Shown: positions 1 to 10,746 of the stretch, piece by piece
How positions within the stretch are numbered: position 1 is the first letter of the stretch
Layout of the letters: each line of letters begins with the position of its first letter
Source: Stutzerimonas stutzeri
GTDB lineage: Bacteria; Pseudomonadota; Gammaproteobacteria; Pseudomonadales; Pseudomonadaceae
Direction: 5' to 3'
NCBI GenBank assembly: GCA_002339675.1
Contig: DDKB01000014.1
Location: 124,001-188,000 of the forward strand
Length of the DNA: 64,000 nt
Notes under the pieces: generated by a model
Databases searched by the model: none
Told to the model about the DNA's origin: nothing
Seen by the model: only the letters and a program-made list of their open reading frames with translations
Translations under genes and position numbers: made by a program

Positions 1-558
1 GTGATGGGTTCGGTGGCGGCCGAAAGCCTGGGCATCGAGCGCCCACGCGTCTCGCTGCTCAATATCGGTACCGAAGCGATCAAGGGTAACCAGCAGGTCA
101 AGGCGGCCGCCGAACTGCTGCAGCAGGCCGAGGCGATCAATTATCAGGGTTTCGTCGAGGGGGATGCGCTGTTCCGTGGTGAAACCGACGTGGCCGTCTG
201 TGATGGGTTCGTCGGTAACGTGTTGCTGAAGTCCAGCGAGGGCGTGGCGCAGATGGTGGCGGTACGTGTCGAGGCGCTGTTCGCACGGTCATGGATGGCG
301 CGGCTCGTGGGTGCGTTCGCGCTGCCGCTGCTGCGCCAGCTGCGTGCCGATTTGCGTCCGGCCCGATACAACGGGGCGAGTTTCCTCGGGCTGCAGGGTA
401 TCGTGGTCAAAAGCCATGGTAGTGCCGGCGCCGAAGGCTTCCGATCGGCGATCCTGCGCGCGGCCGAGGATCTGGAGCGCAACATGCCGGAGCGATTGCG
501 CAGTCGACTGGAGCATCTGCTTGTGACCAGTCGGTCGCCAAGCGACGATCCTGTGTGA
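1..558 (+). CDS. plsX: Phosphate acyltransferase PlsX, C-terminal part (5' end outside window)
   Basis: This is the last 185 codons of PlsX, which turns acyl-ACP into acyl-phosphate for PlsY and so starts phospholipid synthesis at the inner face of the membrane. The visible part carries the family signatures [12 protein letters not shown] and [20 protein letters not shown]. The GTG at position 1 is an internal codon, because the family is about 330-340 residues long and the N-terminal half is missing. It leads directly into fabD, fabG and acpP, the usual pseudomonad lipid cluster. Confidence 0.95.
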   Translation: MMGSVAAESLGIERPRVSLLNIGTEAIKGNQQVKAAAELLQQAEAINYQGFVEGDALFRGETDVAVCDGFVGNVLLKSSEGVAQMVAVRVEALFARSWMARLVGAFALPLLRQLRADLRPARYNGASFLGLQGIVVKSHGSAGAEGFRSAILRAAEDLERNMPERLRSRLEHLLVTSRSPSDDPV

Positions 559-648
559 CCCCCGCTGCCGGATCGCCATCCAACTGAAATCGTGCTGCGC
601 CTTTGCGGCGCCATTTGTTTGAACGTACAACCACAAGAGAGCTGTTTC

Positions 649-1587
649 ATGTCCGCATCACTTGCATTCGTGTTCCCGGGTCAGGGCTCCCAAGCCCTTG
701 GCATGCTTGCCGAGCATGGCGCCGGGCAGCCCGCGATTCGCGACACCTTCGCCGAAGCTTCCGCGGTGCTGGGTTACGACCTGTGGGCGTTGTGCCAGGA
801 AGGACCCGAGGCACAGCTGAACCAGACAGACAAAACGCAGCCGGCGATCCTCTGCGCATCGATTGCGCTGTGGCGGCTCTGGCTTGCCGACGGTGGCGTG
901 CGTCCCGCATTCGTCGCCGGCCACAGCCTGGGCGAATACTCTGCGCTGGTCGCAGCGGGTAGCTTGCCCTTTACCGATGCGGTGAAGCTGGTCGAGTTGC
1001 GTGGCCAACTGATGCAGCAGGCTGTTCCGGCCGGTACGGGCGGCATGGCCGCCATCCTTGGCCTGGACGATGCCGATGTCCTGGCTGCCTGCGACGAGGC
1101 GGCCCAGGGGGAGGTGGTCAGCGCCGTCAACTTCAACGCGCCTGGTCAGGTAGTGATTGCCGGTAGCGCGGCCGCGGTCGAACGCGCCATCGAAGCGTGC
1201 AAAACGCGTGGGGCCAAGCGCGCCATGCCATTGCCAGTCAGCGTGCCGTCGCATTGCGAGTTGATGCGTCCGGCGGCTGAGCGTTTCGCCAGCGCCATCA
1301 CGGCCATCGACTGGCGTGTCCCTGAAATTGCGCTGGTGCAAAACGTCAGCGCGGCGGTGGTATCGGACCTGGACACGCTCAAGCGTGACCTCCTGGCGCA
1401 GCTATATAGCCCGGTCCGCTGGGTTGAAACCATCGTCGCCCTGAGCGAGCGTGGCGTGACCGAACTGGTCGAGTGCGGCCCGGGCAAGGTGCTGTCCGGT
1501 CTCAACAAGCGCTGTGTCAAAGGTATCAATACTTTCAACCTGGATACCCCTGAAGCATTCGCTGCCACCCGCGGCGCGCTGCTGTGA
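649..1587 (+). CDS. fabD: Malonyl-CoA:ACP transacylase
   Basis: FabD transfers malonyl from CoA to ACP and supplies the extender unit for fatty-acid synthesis. The product is 312 residues, the usual length. The nucleophile elbow GHSLGE places the catalytic Ser at residue 93, and the N-terminal FVFPGQGSQ motif is intact. The ATG at 649 was chosen over an in-frame start at 592 because it gives the family N-terminus (MSASLAFVFPGQG) and follows an AAGAGAG ribosome-binding site. It lies 90 bp after plsX and 14 bp before fabG. Confidence 0.97.
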   Translation: MSASLAFVFPGQGSQALGMLAEHGAGQPAIRDTFAEASAVLGYDLWALCQEGPEAQLNQTDKTQPAILCASIALWRLWLADGGVRPAFVAGHSLGEYSALVAAGSLPFTDAVKLVELRGQLMQQAVPAGTGGMAAILGLDDADVLAACDEAAQGEVVSAVNFNAPGQVVIAGSAAAVERAIEACKTRGAKRAMPLPVSVPSHCELMRPAAERFASAITAIDWRVPEIALVQNVSAAVVSDLDTLKRDLLAQLYSPVRWVETIVALSERGVTELVECGPGKVLSGLNKRCVKGINTFNLDTPEAFAATRGALL

Positions 1588-1601
1588 ACAAGGAGAACGC
1601 T

Positions 1602-2345
1602 ATGAATCTGCAAGGCAAGGTCGCGTTGGTGACCGGCGCAAGCCGTGGCATCGGCCAGGCAATCGCGCTCGAGCTTGGCCGCCAAGGGGCCATCGTGATC
1701 GGTACGGCGACGTCCCCTTCGGGCGCCGAACGCATCGCCGAAACGCTCAAGGAAAACGGTATCGAGGGCGCCGGGCTGGTGCTCGACGTAACCAGCGACG
1801 AGTCGGTCGCGACCACGCTTGAGCATATCCAGCAGCACCTCGGGCAGCCGGCGATCCTGGTCAACAACGCTGGCATCACCCGCGACAACCTGATGCTGCG
1901 GATGAAGGGCGACGAGTGGAATGATGTCATCAACACCAACCTGAGCAGCCTCTACCGGCTGACCAAGGGGGTGCTGCGTGGCATGACCAAGGCGCGCTGG
2001 GGGCGGATCATCAGCATCGGCTCGGTAGTAGGTGCCATGGGCAATGCCGGGCAGGTAAACTACGCCGCTGCCAAGGCCGGTCTGGAGGGCTTCAGCCGCG
2101 CCCTGGCGCGTGAGGTTGGTTCGCGCGGGATCACGGTGAATGCCGTGGCGCCGGGCTTCATCGATACGGACATGACGCGTGAGCTGCCGGAGGCTCAGCG
2201 TGACGCTTTGCTGGGGCAGATTCCGCTGGGTCGTCTCGGCCAGGCCGAAGAGATTGCCAAGGTCGTCGCGTTCCTGGCGTCCGATGGCGCAGCCTATGTC
2301 ACCGGCGCTACGGTTCCGGTGAACGGCGGCATGTACATGAGCTGA
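1602..2345 (+). CDS. fabG: 3-oxoacyl-ACP reductase FabG
   Basis: This NADPH-dependent short-chain dehydrogenase reduces 3-ketoacyl-ACP in each elongation cycle. It is 247 residues long. The glycine-rich cofactor motif TGASRGIGQ is near the N-terminus and NNAGI is present. The catalytic Tyr154/Lys158 pair lies in NYAAAKAG. The start at 1602 has an AGGAG box nine bases upstream; an in-frame start at 1584 overlaps fabD and would add residues foreign to the family. It is co-transcribed with fabD. Confidence 0.97.
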   Translation: MNLQGKVALVTGASRGIGQAIALELGRQGAIVIGTATSPSGAERIAETLKENGIEGAGLVLDVTSDESVATTLEHIQQHLGQPAILVNNAGITRDNLMLRMKGDEWNDVINTNLSSLYRLTKGVLRGMTKARWGRIISIGSVVGAMGNAGQVNYAAAKAGLEGFSRALAREVGSRGITVNAVAPGFIDTDMTRELPEAQRDALLGQIPLGRLGQAEEIAKVVAFLASDGAAYVTGATVPVNGGMYMS

Positions 2346-2458
2346 TGTGGCCGTTTGATCCCGTATCCGGCCCTGAAGGCTGAATATTTACGTTATAAAA
2401 CCCTGGCTGGTTTATAGACAGATGGTAGAAGGCGAGGGCATGCTTGCCTGCTTTCAGC

Positions 2459-2486
2459 TTGAAAAGCGGAAAACGCTTTCTATACA
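2459..2486 (+). promoter_or_regulatory. Sigma-70-type promoter of acpP
   Basis: TTGAAA at 2459-2464 and TATACA at 2481-2486 are separated by 16 bp. They lie about 50 bp upstream of the acpP start, in a 190-bp gap after fabG. This would let acpP be expressed strongly and separately from fabD-fabG. Predicted from sequence only. Confidence 0.6.
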
Positions 2487-2536
2487 CTACCGCGCAGACC
2501 AGCTGCCTGCTTTTTCCATAGGAGTGAAAACAAGGT

Positions 2537-2773
2537 ATGAGCACCATCGAAGAACGCGTCAAGAAAATCGTTGCCGAGCAACTTGGCGTCAAAGAAGAGG
2601 AAGTTACCAACAGCGCTTCCTTTGTCGAAGACCTGGGTGCCGACTCCCTTGACACCGTTGAGCTGGTGATGGCTCTGGAAGAGGAATTCGAGACCGAAAT
2701 CCCGGACGAGCAAGCCGAGAAGATCACCACTGTTCAAGAAGCCATCGATTACATCAACGCGCACGCGCAGTAA
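2537..2773 (+). CDS. acpP: Acyl carrier protein
   Basis: This 78-residue acidic protein carries growing acyl chains on a 4'-phosphopantetheine arm. The attachment site is Ser37 in the DSL motif of [10 protein letters not shown]. It sits between fabG and fabF with its own predicted promoter and a strong terminator downstream, as expected for one of the most abundant cell proteins. The ribosome-binding site is AGGAG at 2519-2523, and a second purine-rich stretch lies nearer the ATG. Its coding region holds AAGACC (2628-2633), complementary to the candidate RgsA RNA at 10547-10655. Confidence 0.98.
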
Positions 2774-2797
2774 GTTGTAATCCCGCTTCGAACCAGT

Positions 2798-2835
2798 AAG
2801 CCGCACTGCCTTCAACGGGGCAGTGCGGCTTTTGT
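2798..2835 (+). terminator. Rho-independent terminator after acpP
   Basis: A perfect 13-bp stem (2798-2810 with 2819-2831, core GCCGCACTGCC) encloses an 8-nt loop and runs into TTTTGTTT. It should end most acpP transcripts, so fabF needs read-through or its own promoter in 2836-2947. Confidence 0.85.
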
Positions 2836-2947
2836 TTGAGTCAGTCGAATTGAGCGGGTCGTGCCCTGCAGCACGCCCCGATAGGCGACTTCTGGTCCGC
2901 CGCTGATGGCGCAACCAGGCGAGTCGAATACTGTAAGGAGAATTGCT

Positions 2948-4192
2948 GTGTCGCGTAGACGCGTCGTCATCACCGGGATGGGCATGCTATCGCCGCTGGG
3001 TAACGATGTGCCAAGCAGCTGGCAGGGGATTCTCGCCGGCCGCAGTGGCATCGGCCTGATAGAGCACATGGACCTGTCCGCCTACTCCACGCGCTTCGGC
3101 GGATCGGTCCGGCACTTCGATGTCGAGCAGTACCTGCCGGCCAAGGAGGCGCGCAAGCTCGACCTGTTCATCCAGTACGGGCTGGCCGCGAGTTTCCAGG
3201 CGGTGCGCGACTCGGGCCTGGAAATCAACGATCAGAACCGCGAGCGCATCGGTGTCGCGATGGGCTCGGGCATTGGTGGGTTGACCAATATCGAGAACAG
3301 CTGCAAGGCCCTGATCGAGCAGGGGCCGCGACGCATTTCTCCATTCTTCGTTCCTGGTTCGATCATCAACATGGTGTCGGGATTCCTGTCGATCCACCTA
3401 GGGTTGCAGGGGCCGAACTACGCCATCGCGACGGCCTGCACGACCGGCACGCACTGCATTGGCATGGCCGCCCGCAACATCGCCTATGGCGAGGCCGACG
3501 TGATGGTTGCCGGCGGTTCGGAAATGGCAGCCAGCGGGCTGGGTATCGGCGGCTTTGCCGCAGCACGGGCCCTGTCCACGCGCAATGATGATCCGGCTGC
3601 GGCAAGCCGGCCCTGGGACAAGGGGCGTGACGGGTTCGTCCTGTCCGATGGCGCGGGTGCGCTGGTGCTCGAAGAACTCGAGCACGCCAAGGCACGCGGT
3701 GCCCACATCTACGCCGAGCTGATCGGCTTCGGGATGAGCGCCGACGCATTCCACATGACCTCGCCTCCGGATGATGGCGCTGGTGCGGCCCGCTGCATCC
3801 GCAATGCCGTTGTCGATGCCAAAATCGATTTCGACCAGGTCGACTACATCAACGCGCATGGCACCTCCACCCCGGCCGGCGATGCCGCCGAGGCCGCGGC
3901 CATCAAGACGGTATTCGGCAGCCACGCCTACGCGCTGTCGGTCAGCTCGACCAAGTCGATGGTCGGACATCTCTTGGGTGCGGCTGGCGCGGTGGAGGCG
4001 ATCTTCAGCGTGCTCGCGATTCGCGATCAGGTGGCGCCGCCCACGATCAACCTTGATGAGCCGGACGACGGATGCGACCTGGATTTCGTGCCGCATGAAG
4101 CGAAGCCGCGGAAGATAGATGTCGCCGTTTCCAACTCCTTCGGCTTTGGCGGTACCAACGGCTCGCTGGTTTTCCGCCGGTTCGCCGAGTGA
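2948..4192 (+). CDS. fabF: 3-oxoacyl-ACP synthase II (FabF/KasII)
   Basis: FabF condenses malonyl-ACP with acyl-ACP and is important for elongating unsaturated chains. The 414-residue product has the Cys-His-His triad at Cys164 (ATACTTG), His304 ([11 protein letters not shown]) and His341 ([12 protein letters not shown]). The GTG at 2948 is chosen because AAGGAG lies seven bases upstream and the protein then begins at the family position (RRVVITGMG). Its stop overlaps the pabC start by 4 nt, coupling folate synthesis to this operon. Confidence 0.96.
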   Translation: MSRRRVVITGMGMLSPLGNDVPSSWQGILAGRSGIGLIEHMDLSAYSTRFGGSVRHFDVEQYLPAKEARKLDLFIQYGLAASFQAVRDSGLEINDQNRERIGVAMGSGIGGLTNIENSCKALIEQGPRRISPFFVPGSIINMVSGFLSIHLGLQGPNYAIATACTTGTHCIGMAARNIAYGEADVMVAGGSEMAASGLGIGGFAAARALSTRNDDPAAASRPWDKGRDGFVLSDGAGALVLEELEHAKARGAHIYAELIGFGMSADAFHMTSPPDDGAGAARCIRNAVVDAKIDFDQVDYINAHGTSTPAGDAAEAAAIKTVFGSHAYALSVSSTKSMVGHLLGAAGAVEAIFSVLAIRDQVAPPTINLDEPDDGCDLDFVPHEAKPRKIDVAVSNSFGFGGTNGSLVFRRFAE

Positions 4193-5006
4193 CCTTGAGC
4201 TGGGTGGACGGGCGGCCGGCTGACGGCGTGCCCGTCCACGATCGGGGACTGGCATACGGCGACGGGCTGTTCGAGACCATCAAGGTCGGGCAGGGCCGCG
4301 CCGAATTGCTCGACCGGCACCTGCATCGCCTGGCAGTCGGCTGCCAGCGCTTGGGCATCGGGGCCGATCCGGCCGCGGTGCGCGCTCAGCTCATCGCCTT
4401 CTGCGCTGCCCTCGGCGACGGCGTGGCGAAACTGATCGTCAGCCGTGGCGACGGTCAGCGCGGTTATGTCCCGCCGGTGCCGTGCCGGCCGCGGGTCACG
4501 TTGCTGGGCGGTCCTGGCCCCTCTTATCCATCTACTCATGTCGATCAGGGTATACGCCTGTATCCCTGTACCACTCGGCTCGCCGAGCAGCCCCTGCTGG
4601 CCGGCCTGAAGCACCTCAACCGACTCGAGCAGGTCCTGGCGCGTGCAGAATGGCAGGATCCGCAGTTTGCCGAAGGCCTGATGCGCGACACGCAAGGGCG
4701 GGTGGTCGAGGGGGTGTACAGCAATCTGTTCATGGTTCGCGGCGGAACGCTCTGTACGCCGTCCCTCGAGCGCTGCGGCGTGGCCGGGGTCATGCGCGAG
4801 GAGATTCTTGCCCGTGCGCTGTCGGCCGGGCTGTCGACGCGTATCGGCGATTTCTCCCTCGCCCAGCTTGGCGAGGCCGACGAGGCTTTCATGTGTAACA
4901 GCCTGTACGGCATCTGGCCGGTGCGGCAGTTCGAGCAGCACGTCTGGCCGGTCGGGCCGCTGACCCGTAAACTTCAACACCTGCTCGCTGATCTCTTGGG
5001 TACCCC

Positions 5007-5010
<4 letters not shown>
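4189..5010 (+). CDS. pabC: Aminodeoxychorismate lyase
   Basis: This fold-type IV PLP enzyme converts 4-amino-4-deoxychorismate to p-aminobenzoate and pyruvate for folate synthesis. It has 273 residues. The PLP lysine is Lys141 in [13 protein letters not shown]. The N-terminal [14 protein letters not shown] motif and the [12 protein letters not shown]-terminal signature are family hallmarks. A GTG start overlaps the fabF stop by 4 nt, and its own stop overlaps mltG by 4 nt, so it is translationally coupled on both sides. Confidence 0.95.
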
Positions 5011-7679
<2,669 letters not shown>

Positions 7680-7709
7680 AATCCTTGCAATCGTCGTTAG
7701 GAATACCGC

Positions 7710-8066
7710 ATGAGCCTGCCTGCAAACCTTGGTCCGCGTAACGGCATCCTGTCCCTGACCATCAAGGACAAGTCGGTGCTCTATGCGGCGTTCATGCCCT
7801 TCATCAAGCACGGTGGGTTGTTCATTCCCACGAACAAGAGCTACAAGCTGGGCGACGAGGTGTTCATGCTGCTCAGCCTCATGGACGAGCCGGAGAAGAT
7901 TCCAGTGGCCGGCAAGGTCGTCTGGATCACTCCCAAGGGCGCCCAGGGCAACCGCGCCGCCGGGGTGGGTGTTCAGTTCAATGAGGGCGATTCCACCGCC
8001 CGCAACAAGATCGAGACCTACCTGGCCGGTGCGATGAAGTCGGATCGGCCGACCCATACCATGTAG
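7710..8066 (+). CDS. pilZ: Type IV pilus assembly protein PilZ
   Basis: This 118-residue single PilZ-domain protein is needed for type IV pilus biogenesis in Pseudomonas, where it interacts with PilB and the c-di-GMP protein FimX (family knowledge). The N-terminus lacks the RxxxR motif used for c-di-GMP binding, as in other type-IV-pilus PilZ proteins. KHGGLFIPTNKSYKLGDEVFM is roughly where DxSxxG would sit. It lies between holB and tatD, as in P. aeruginosa. Confidence 0.93.
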   Translation: MSLPANLGPRNGILSLTIKDKSVLYAAFMPFIKHGGLFIPTNKSYKLGDEVFMLLSLMDEPEKIPVAGKVVWITPKGAQGNRAAGVGVQFNEGDSTARNKIETYLAGAMKSDRPTHTM

Positions 8067-8158
8067 CCGCAGCCGGCTTCCGCCCTGTCTCGCCGCACGG
8101 TCGAGACCCTGCGACCACTTTGTTCTACAATCGCCGCTTTGTTTTCTGGTGACTGTTC

Positions 8159-8944
8159 ATGTTGGTCGACTCGCATTGCCACCTCGATCGTCTGGATCTC
8201 ACCGTCCACGGTGGCTGCCTGGACACGGCACTGGATGCCGCCCGTGCACGGGGTGTCGGGCATTTCCTCTGCATTGGCGTCAGCGCCGAGAACGCCGGGG
8301 CGGTCAAGGCGTTGGCGCGCCAGCATGCCGATGTCGACTGCTCCGTTGGCGTGCATCCGTTGGACCTCGCGCCGGGCGCCGAGCCCGCGCTGGACTGGCT
8401 GCTGCGCGAGCTGGACGAGCCACAGGTGGTGGCAATCGGCGAGACGGGGCTCGATTATCACTACGAACCCGACGCCGCCGAACTCCAGCAAAGGTCCTTC
8501 CGGTTGCACCTCGATGCCGCCCGCGTCTGCGGCAAGCCGGTCATCGTTCACACCCGCGCGGCACGCGCTGATACGCTTGCGCTGCTGGCCGATGCGGACT
8601 TGCCGCAGGCCGGCGTCCTGCACTGTTTCACCGAAGATTGGGCCATGGCACGTGCCGCCCTTGATATGGGCTACTACATCTCGCTGTCTGGCATCGTCAC
8701 CTTTCGCAATGCCGACGCCCTGCGCGAAGTCGCCCGGCAGGTCCCGTCGGACCGGCTGCTGGTGGAGACGGACTCGCCTTACCTGGCGCCCGTGCCCTAC
8801 CGCGGCAAGCCCAACCTGCCGCAGTACGTGCATGAGGTGGCGGCATTCATCGCCGAGCTGCGCGGTGTGTCGTTCGACACCCTGGCCGAACAAACCACTG
8901 CCAACTTCAAGCGTCTGTTTCCCCTTGCCCGGGTCAGGGCCTGA
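8159..8944 (+). CDS. tatD: TatD-family metal-dependent deoxyribonuclease
   Basis: This 261-residue TIM-barrel hydrolase has the metal ligands DSHCHLD near the N-terminus, GETGLDYH at about residue 95, a VHTR histidine at about 128, LHCFTED at about 155 and ETDSPYL at about 203. TatD-type enzymes act as 3'-5' exonucleases in DNA repair and turnover; this paralogue is often called YcfH-like. A TACAAT -10-like box at 8126-8131 lies upstream. It is the last gene of the fab-pil run. Confidence 0.92.
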   Translation: MLVDSHCHLDRLDLTVHGGCLDTALDAARARGVGHFLCIGVSAENAGAVKALARQHADVDCSVGVHPLDLAPGAEPALDWLLRELDEPQVVAIGETGLDYHYEPDAAELQQRSFRLHLDAARVCGKPVIVHTRAARADTLALLADADLPQAGVLHCFTEDWAMARAALDMGYYISLSGIVTFRNADALREVARQVPSDRLLVETDSPYLAPVPYRGKPNLPQYVHEVAAFIAELRGVSFDTLAEQTTANFKRLFPLARVRA

Positions 8945-9129
8945 TCGCGACCCAGCGTCGCGGGGCAGGCCTGGCCGATCCGCTCCCGGCGATGCCGTGT
9001 ACAATCGCCGCCGCTTCGATGCCCGGGCGGCGTCGTGCATTCATTCATCCGGTTCGATCCGTGCCTCTGGCTGCTTCCGGCGTCAGTGACCTGCCATCGC
9101 ACCGGTCATCGAACTGACAGGGTGATGGC

Positions 9130-10530
9130 ATGTCCCGCGAAACGCTGCATACCGGGCCGCTTGAACGCGGCCTGAAAAACCGCCATATACAGCTGATCGC
9201 CTTGGGCGGCGCCATCGGCACCGGGTTGTTCCTCGGCTCGGCAGGGGTGTTGCGTAGCGCCGGCCCGTCGATGATCCTCGGCTACGCCATCGGCGGCTTG
9301 ATCGCCTTCCTGATCATGCGGCAGCTCGGCGAAATGATCGTGGAGGAGCCGGTGGCCGGTTCCTTCAGCCACTTCGCTCATCACTATTGGGCACCCTTTG
9401 CGGGCTTCCTTTCGGGGTGGAATTACTGGGTGCTGTACGTGCTGGTAGGCATGGCTGAGCTCACCGCGGTGGGCAAGTACGTGCAGTTCTGGTGGCCGGA
9501 CGTGCCAACCTGGAGCACCGCCGCGGCATTTTTCGTGCTCATCAACCTGATCAATCTGGTCAACGTGCGGGCGTTCGGGGAAACCGAATTCTGGTTTGCC
9601 ATCATCAAGGTCGGTGCCATCGTCGGCATGATCGTGCTGGGGCTTTACCTGCTGTTCAGCGGACGCGGTGGCGAGCAGGCGAGCTTCAGCAACCTCTGGA
9701 GCCACGGCGGCTTCTTTCCCAACGGCGTCAGCGGGATGGTGATGGCGCTGGCCATCATCATGTTCTCCTTTGGTGGGCTCGAACTGGTGGGCATCACCGC
9801 CGCCGAGGCGTCCGATCCGAAGACCGTGATTCCCAAGGCGATCAACCAGGTCGTCTACCGCATCCTGATCTTCTACATCGGCGCGCTGAGCGTGCTGCTG
9901 GCGCTGTACCCCTGGGATACGCTGTTGCAGACCCTCGGTTCGGCCGGTGATCCTTACAGCGGTAGCCCCTTCGTGCAGATATTCTCCCTGATCGGGAGCG
10001 ACACGGCGGCGCATATCCTCAACTTCGTGGTATTGACCGCTGCGCTGTCGGTCTATAACAGCGGTGTTTATTGCAACAGCCGCATGCTCTACGGCCTGGC
10101 CGAGCAGGGCGACGCGCCGAGGATGATGATGCGGGTGAATCGCCGCGGCGTGCCGGTGCTGGCCATTGCCTTCTCGGCGTTGATCACGCTGCTCTGCGTA
10201 GTGGTCAATTACCTCCTGCCACAGTCCGCGCTGGAATTGCTGATGTCGCTGGTGGTTGCCGCACTGCTGATCAACTGGGCAATGATCAGCCTGGCGCACC
10301 TGAAATTCCGCAAAGCGATGACGGCGCAAGGCATCGAGCCGTCCTTCAAAGCCTTCTGGTCGCCCCTGAGCAATTACCTTTGCCTGGCGTTCGTGCTACT
10401 GATCGCGGCGATCATGCTGTCCATGCCCGGCCTGCGGACCTCAATCTTCGCCATCCCATTCTGGGTGCTGTTCATCTGGGGCTGCTTTCGCATACGGCGC
10501 GCCCGGCGGCCGGTAGGCGCCATCGGCTGA
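9130..10530 (+). CDS. aroP: Amino acid permease, AroP type (aromatic amino acid transporter)
   Basis: This 466-residue APC-superfamily transporter has about 12 predicted membrane helices. Long stretches are nearly identical in pattern to E. coli AroP as I remember it (RGLKNRHIQLIALGGAIGTG, GEMIVEEPVAGSFSHFA, FSFGGLELVGITAAEA). It therefore probably imports Phe, Tyr and Trp by proton symport, but related permeases for other amino acids share these motifs. The ATG follows a GGTG-rich stretch. A TACAAT box at 9000-9005 may be its promoter. Confidence 0.88.
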   Translation: MSRETLHTGPLERGLKNRHIQLIALGGAIGTGLFLGSAGVLRSAGPSMILGYAIGGLIAFLIMRQLGEMIVEEPVAGSFSHFAHHYWAPFAGFLSGWNYWVLYVLVGMAELTAVGKYVQFWWPDVPTWSTAAAFFVLINLINLVNVRAFGETEFWFAIIKVGAIVGMIVLGLYLLFSGRGGEQASFSNLWSHGGFFPNGVSGMVMALAIIMFSFGGLELVGITAAEASDPKTVIPKAINQVVYRILIFYIGALSVLLALYPWDTLLQTLGSAGDPYSGSPFVQIFSLIGSDTAAHILNFVVLTAALSVYNSGVYCNSRMLYGLAEQGDAPRMMMRVNRRGVPVLAIAFSALITLLCVVVNYLLPQSALELLMSLVVAALLINWAMISLAHLKFRKAMTAQGIEPSFKAFWSPLSNYLCLAFVLLIAAIMLSMPGLRTSIFAIPFWVLFIWGCFRIRRARRPVGAIG

Positions 10531-10546
10531 ACCTCCAGGAAGCGCC

Positions 10547-10576
10547 AAAAAAAACCCGGCTTCCAGAGGAGCCGGG
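10547..10576 (-). terminator. Terminator of the small RNA at 10547-10655
   Basis: On the minus strand CCCGGCT and AGCCGGG (10570-10576 and 10555-10561) form a 7-bp stem with an 8-nt loop, followed by eight T (10547-10554). The U-tract is on the minus side only, so it does not serve aroP as a classical terminator. Confidence 0.85.
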
Positions 10577-10655
10577 CCAAGACCATTAGGAGTAAATGAG
10601 GTCACGTTCCTCGCTTCCTCAACTGGCCGGGCATTGGGGGAGTTGCACGGCCAGT
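10547..10655 (-). ncRNA. rgsA: Small regulatory RNA, probable RgsA
   Basis: On the minus strand a ~109-nt transcript is predicted. It starts with a hairpin whose perfect 8-bp stem (ACTGGCCG/CGGCCAGT) presents a C-rich loop (CAACTCCCCCAATG). A second 5-bp hairpin (TGAGG/CCTCA) follows, then an unpaired stretch containing ACTCCTAATGGTCTTGG, and a terminator hairpin with eight U residues. An RpoS-like -10 box is correctly placed. Size, layout and a position between tatD and a TetR gene match P. aeruginosa RgsA, an RpoS-dependent sRNA. The name rests on layout and memory of that locus, not on alignment. Confidence 0.72.
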
Positions 10656-10660
10656 GACTG

Positions 10661-10669
10661 AAGTATTGG
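10661..10669 (-). promoter_or_regulatory. RpoS-type -10 element of the small RNA
   Basis: The minus strand reads CCAATACTT, close to the sigma-S extended -10 consensus CTATACTT. Position 10655 is seven bases downstream and is an A, a suitable start. There is no good -35 hexamer, which fits sigma-S dependence. Confidence 0.5.
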
Positions 10670-10688
10670 TCCGTAATGCGAAGTCTGC

Positions 10689-10704
10689 TGTCAGATTGCC
10701 GACA
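10689..10704. promoter_or_regulatory. Palindrome upstream of the small RNA promoter
   Basis: TGTCAG-ATTG-CCGACA is a near-perfect inverted repeat (5 of 6 arm positions pair) lying 34-49 bp upstream of the predicted sRNA start. It resembles the GacA upstream element (TGTAAG-N6-CTTACA) but the spacer is 4 rather than 6, so it is only a candidate regulator site. Confidence 0.35.
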
Positions 10705-10746
10705 TTCTTAAACGGATTTGGAATAGTCACCCCGCAGGCTGATCGC

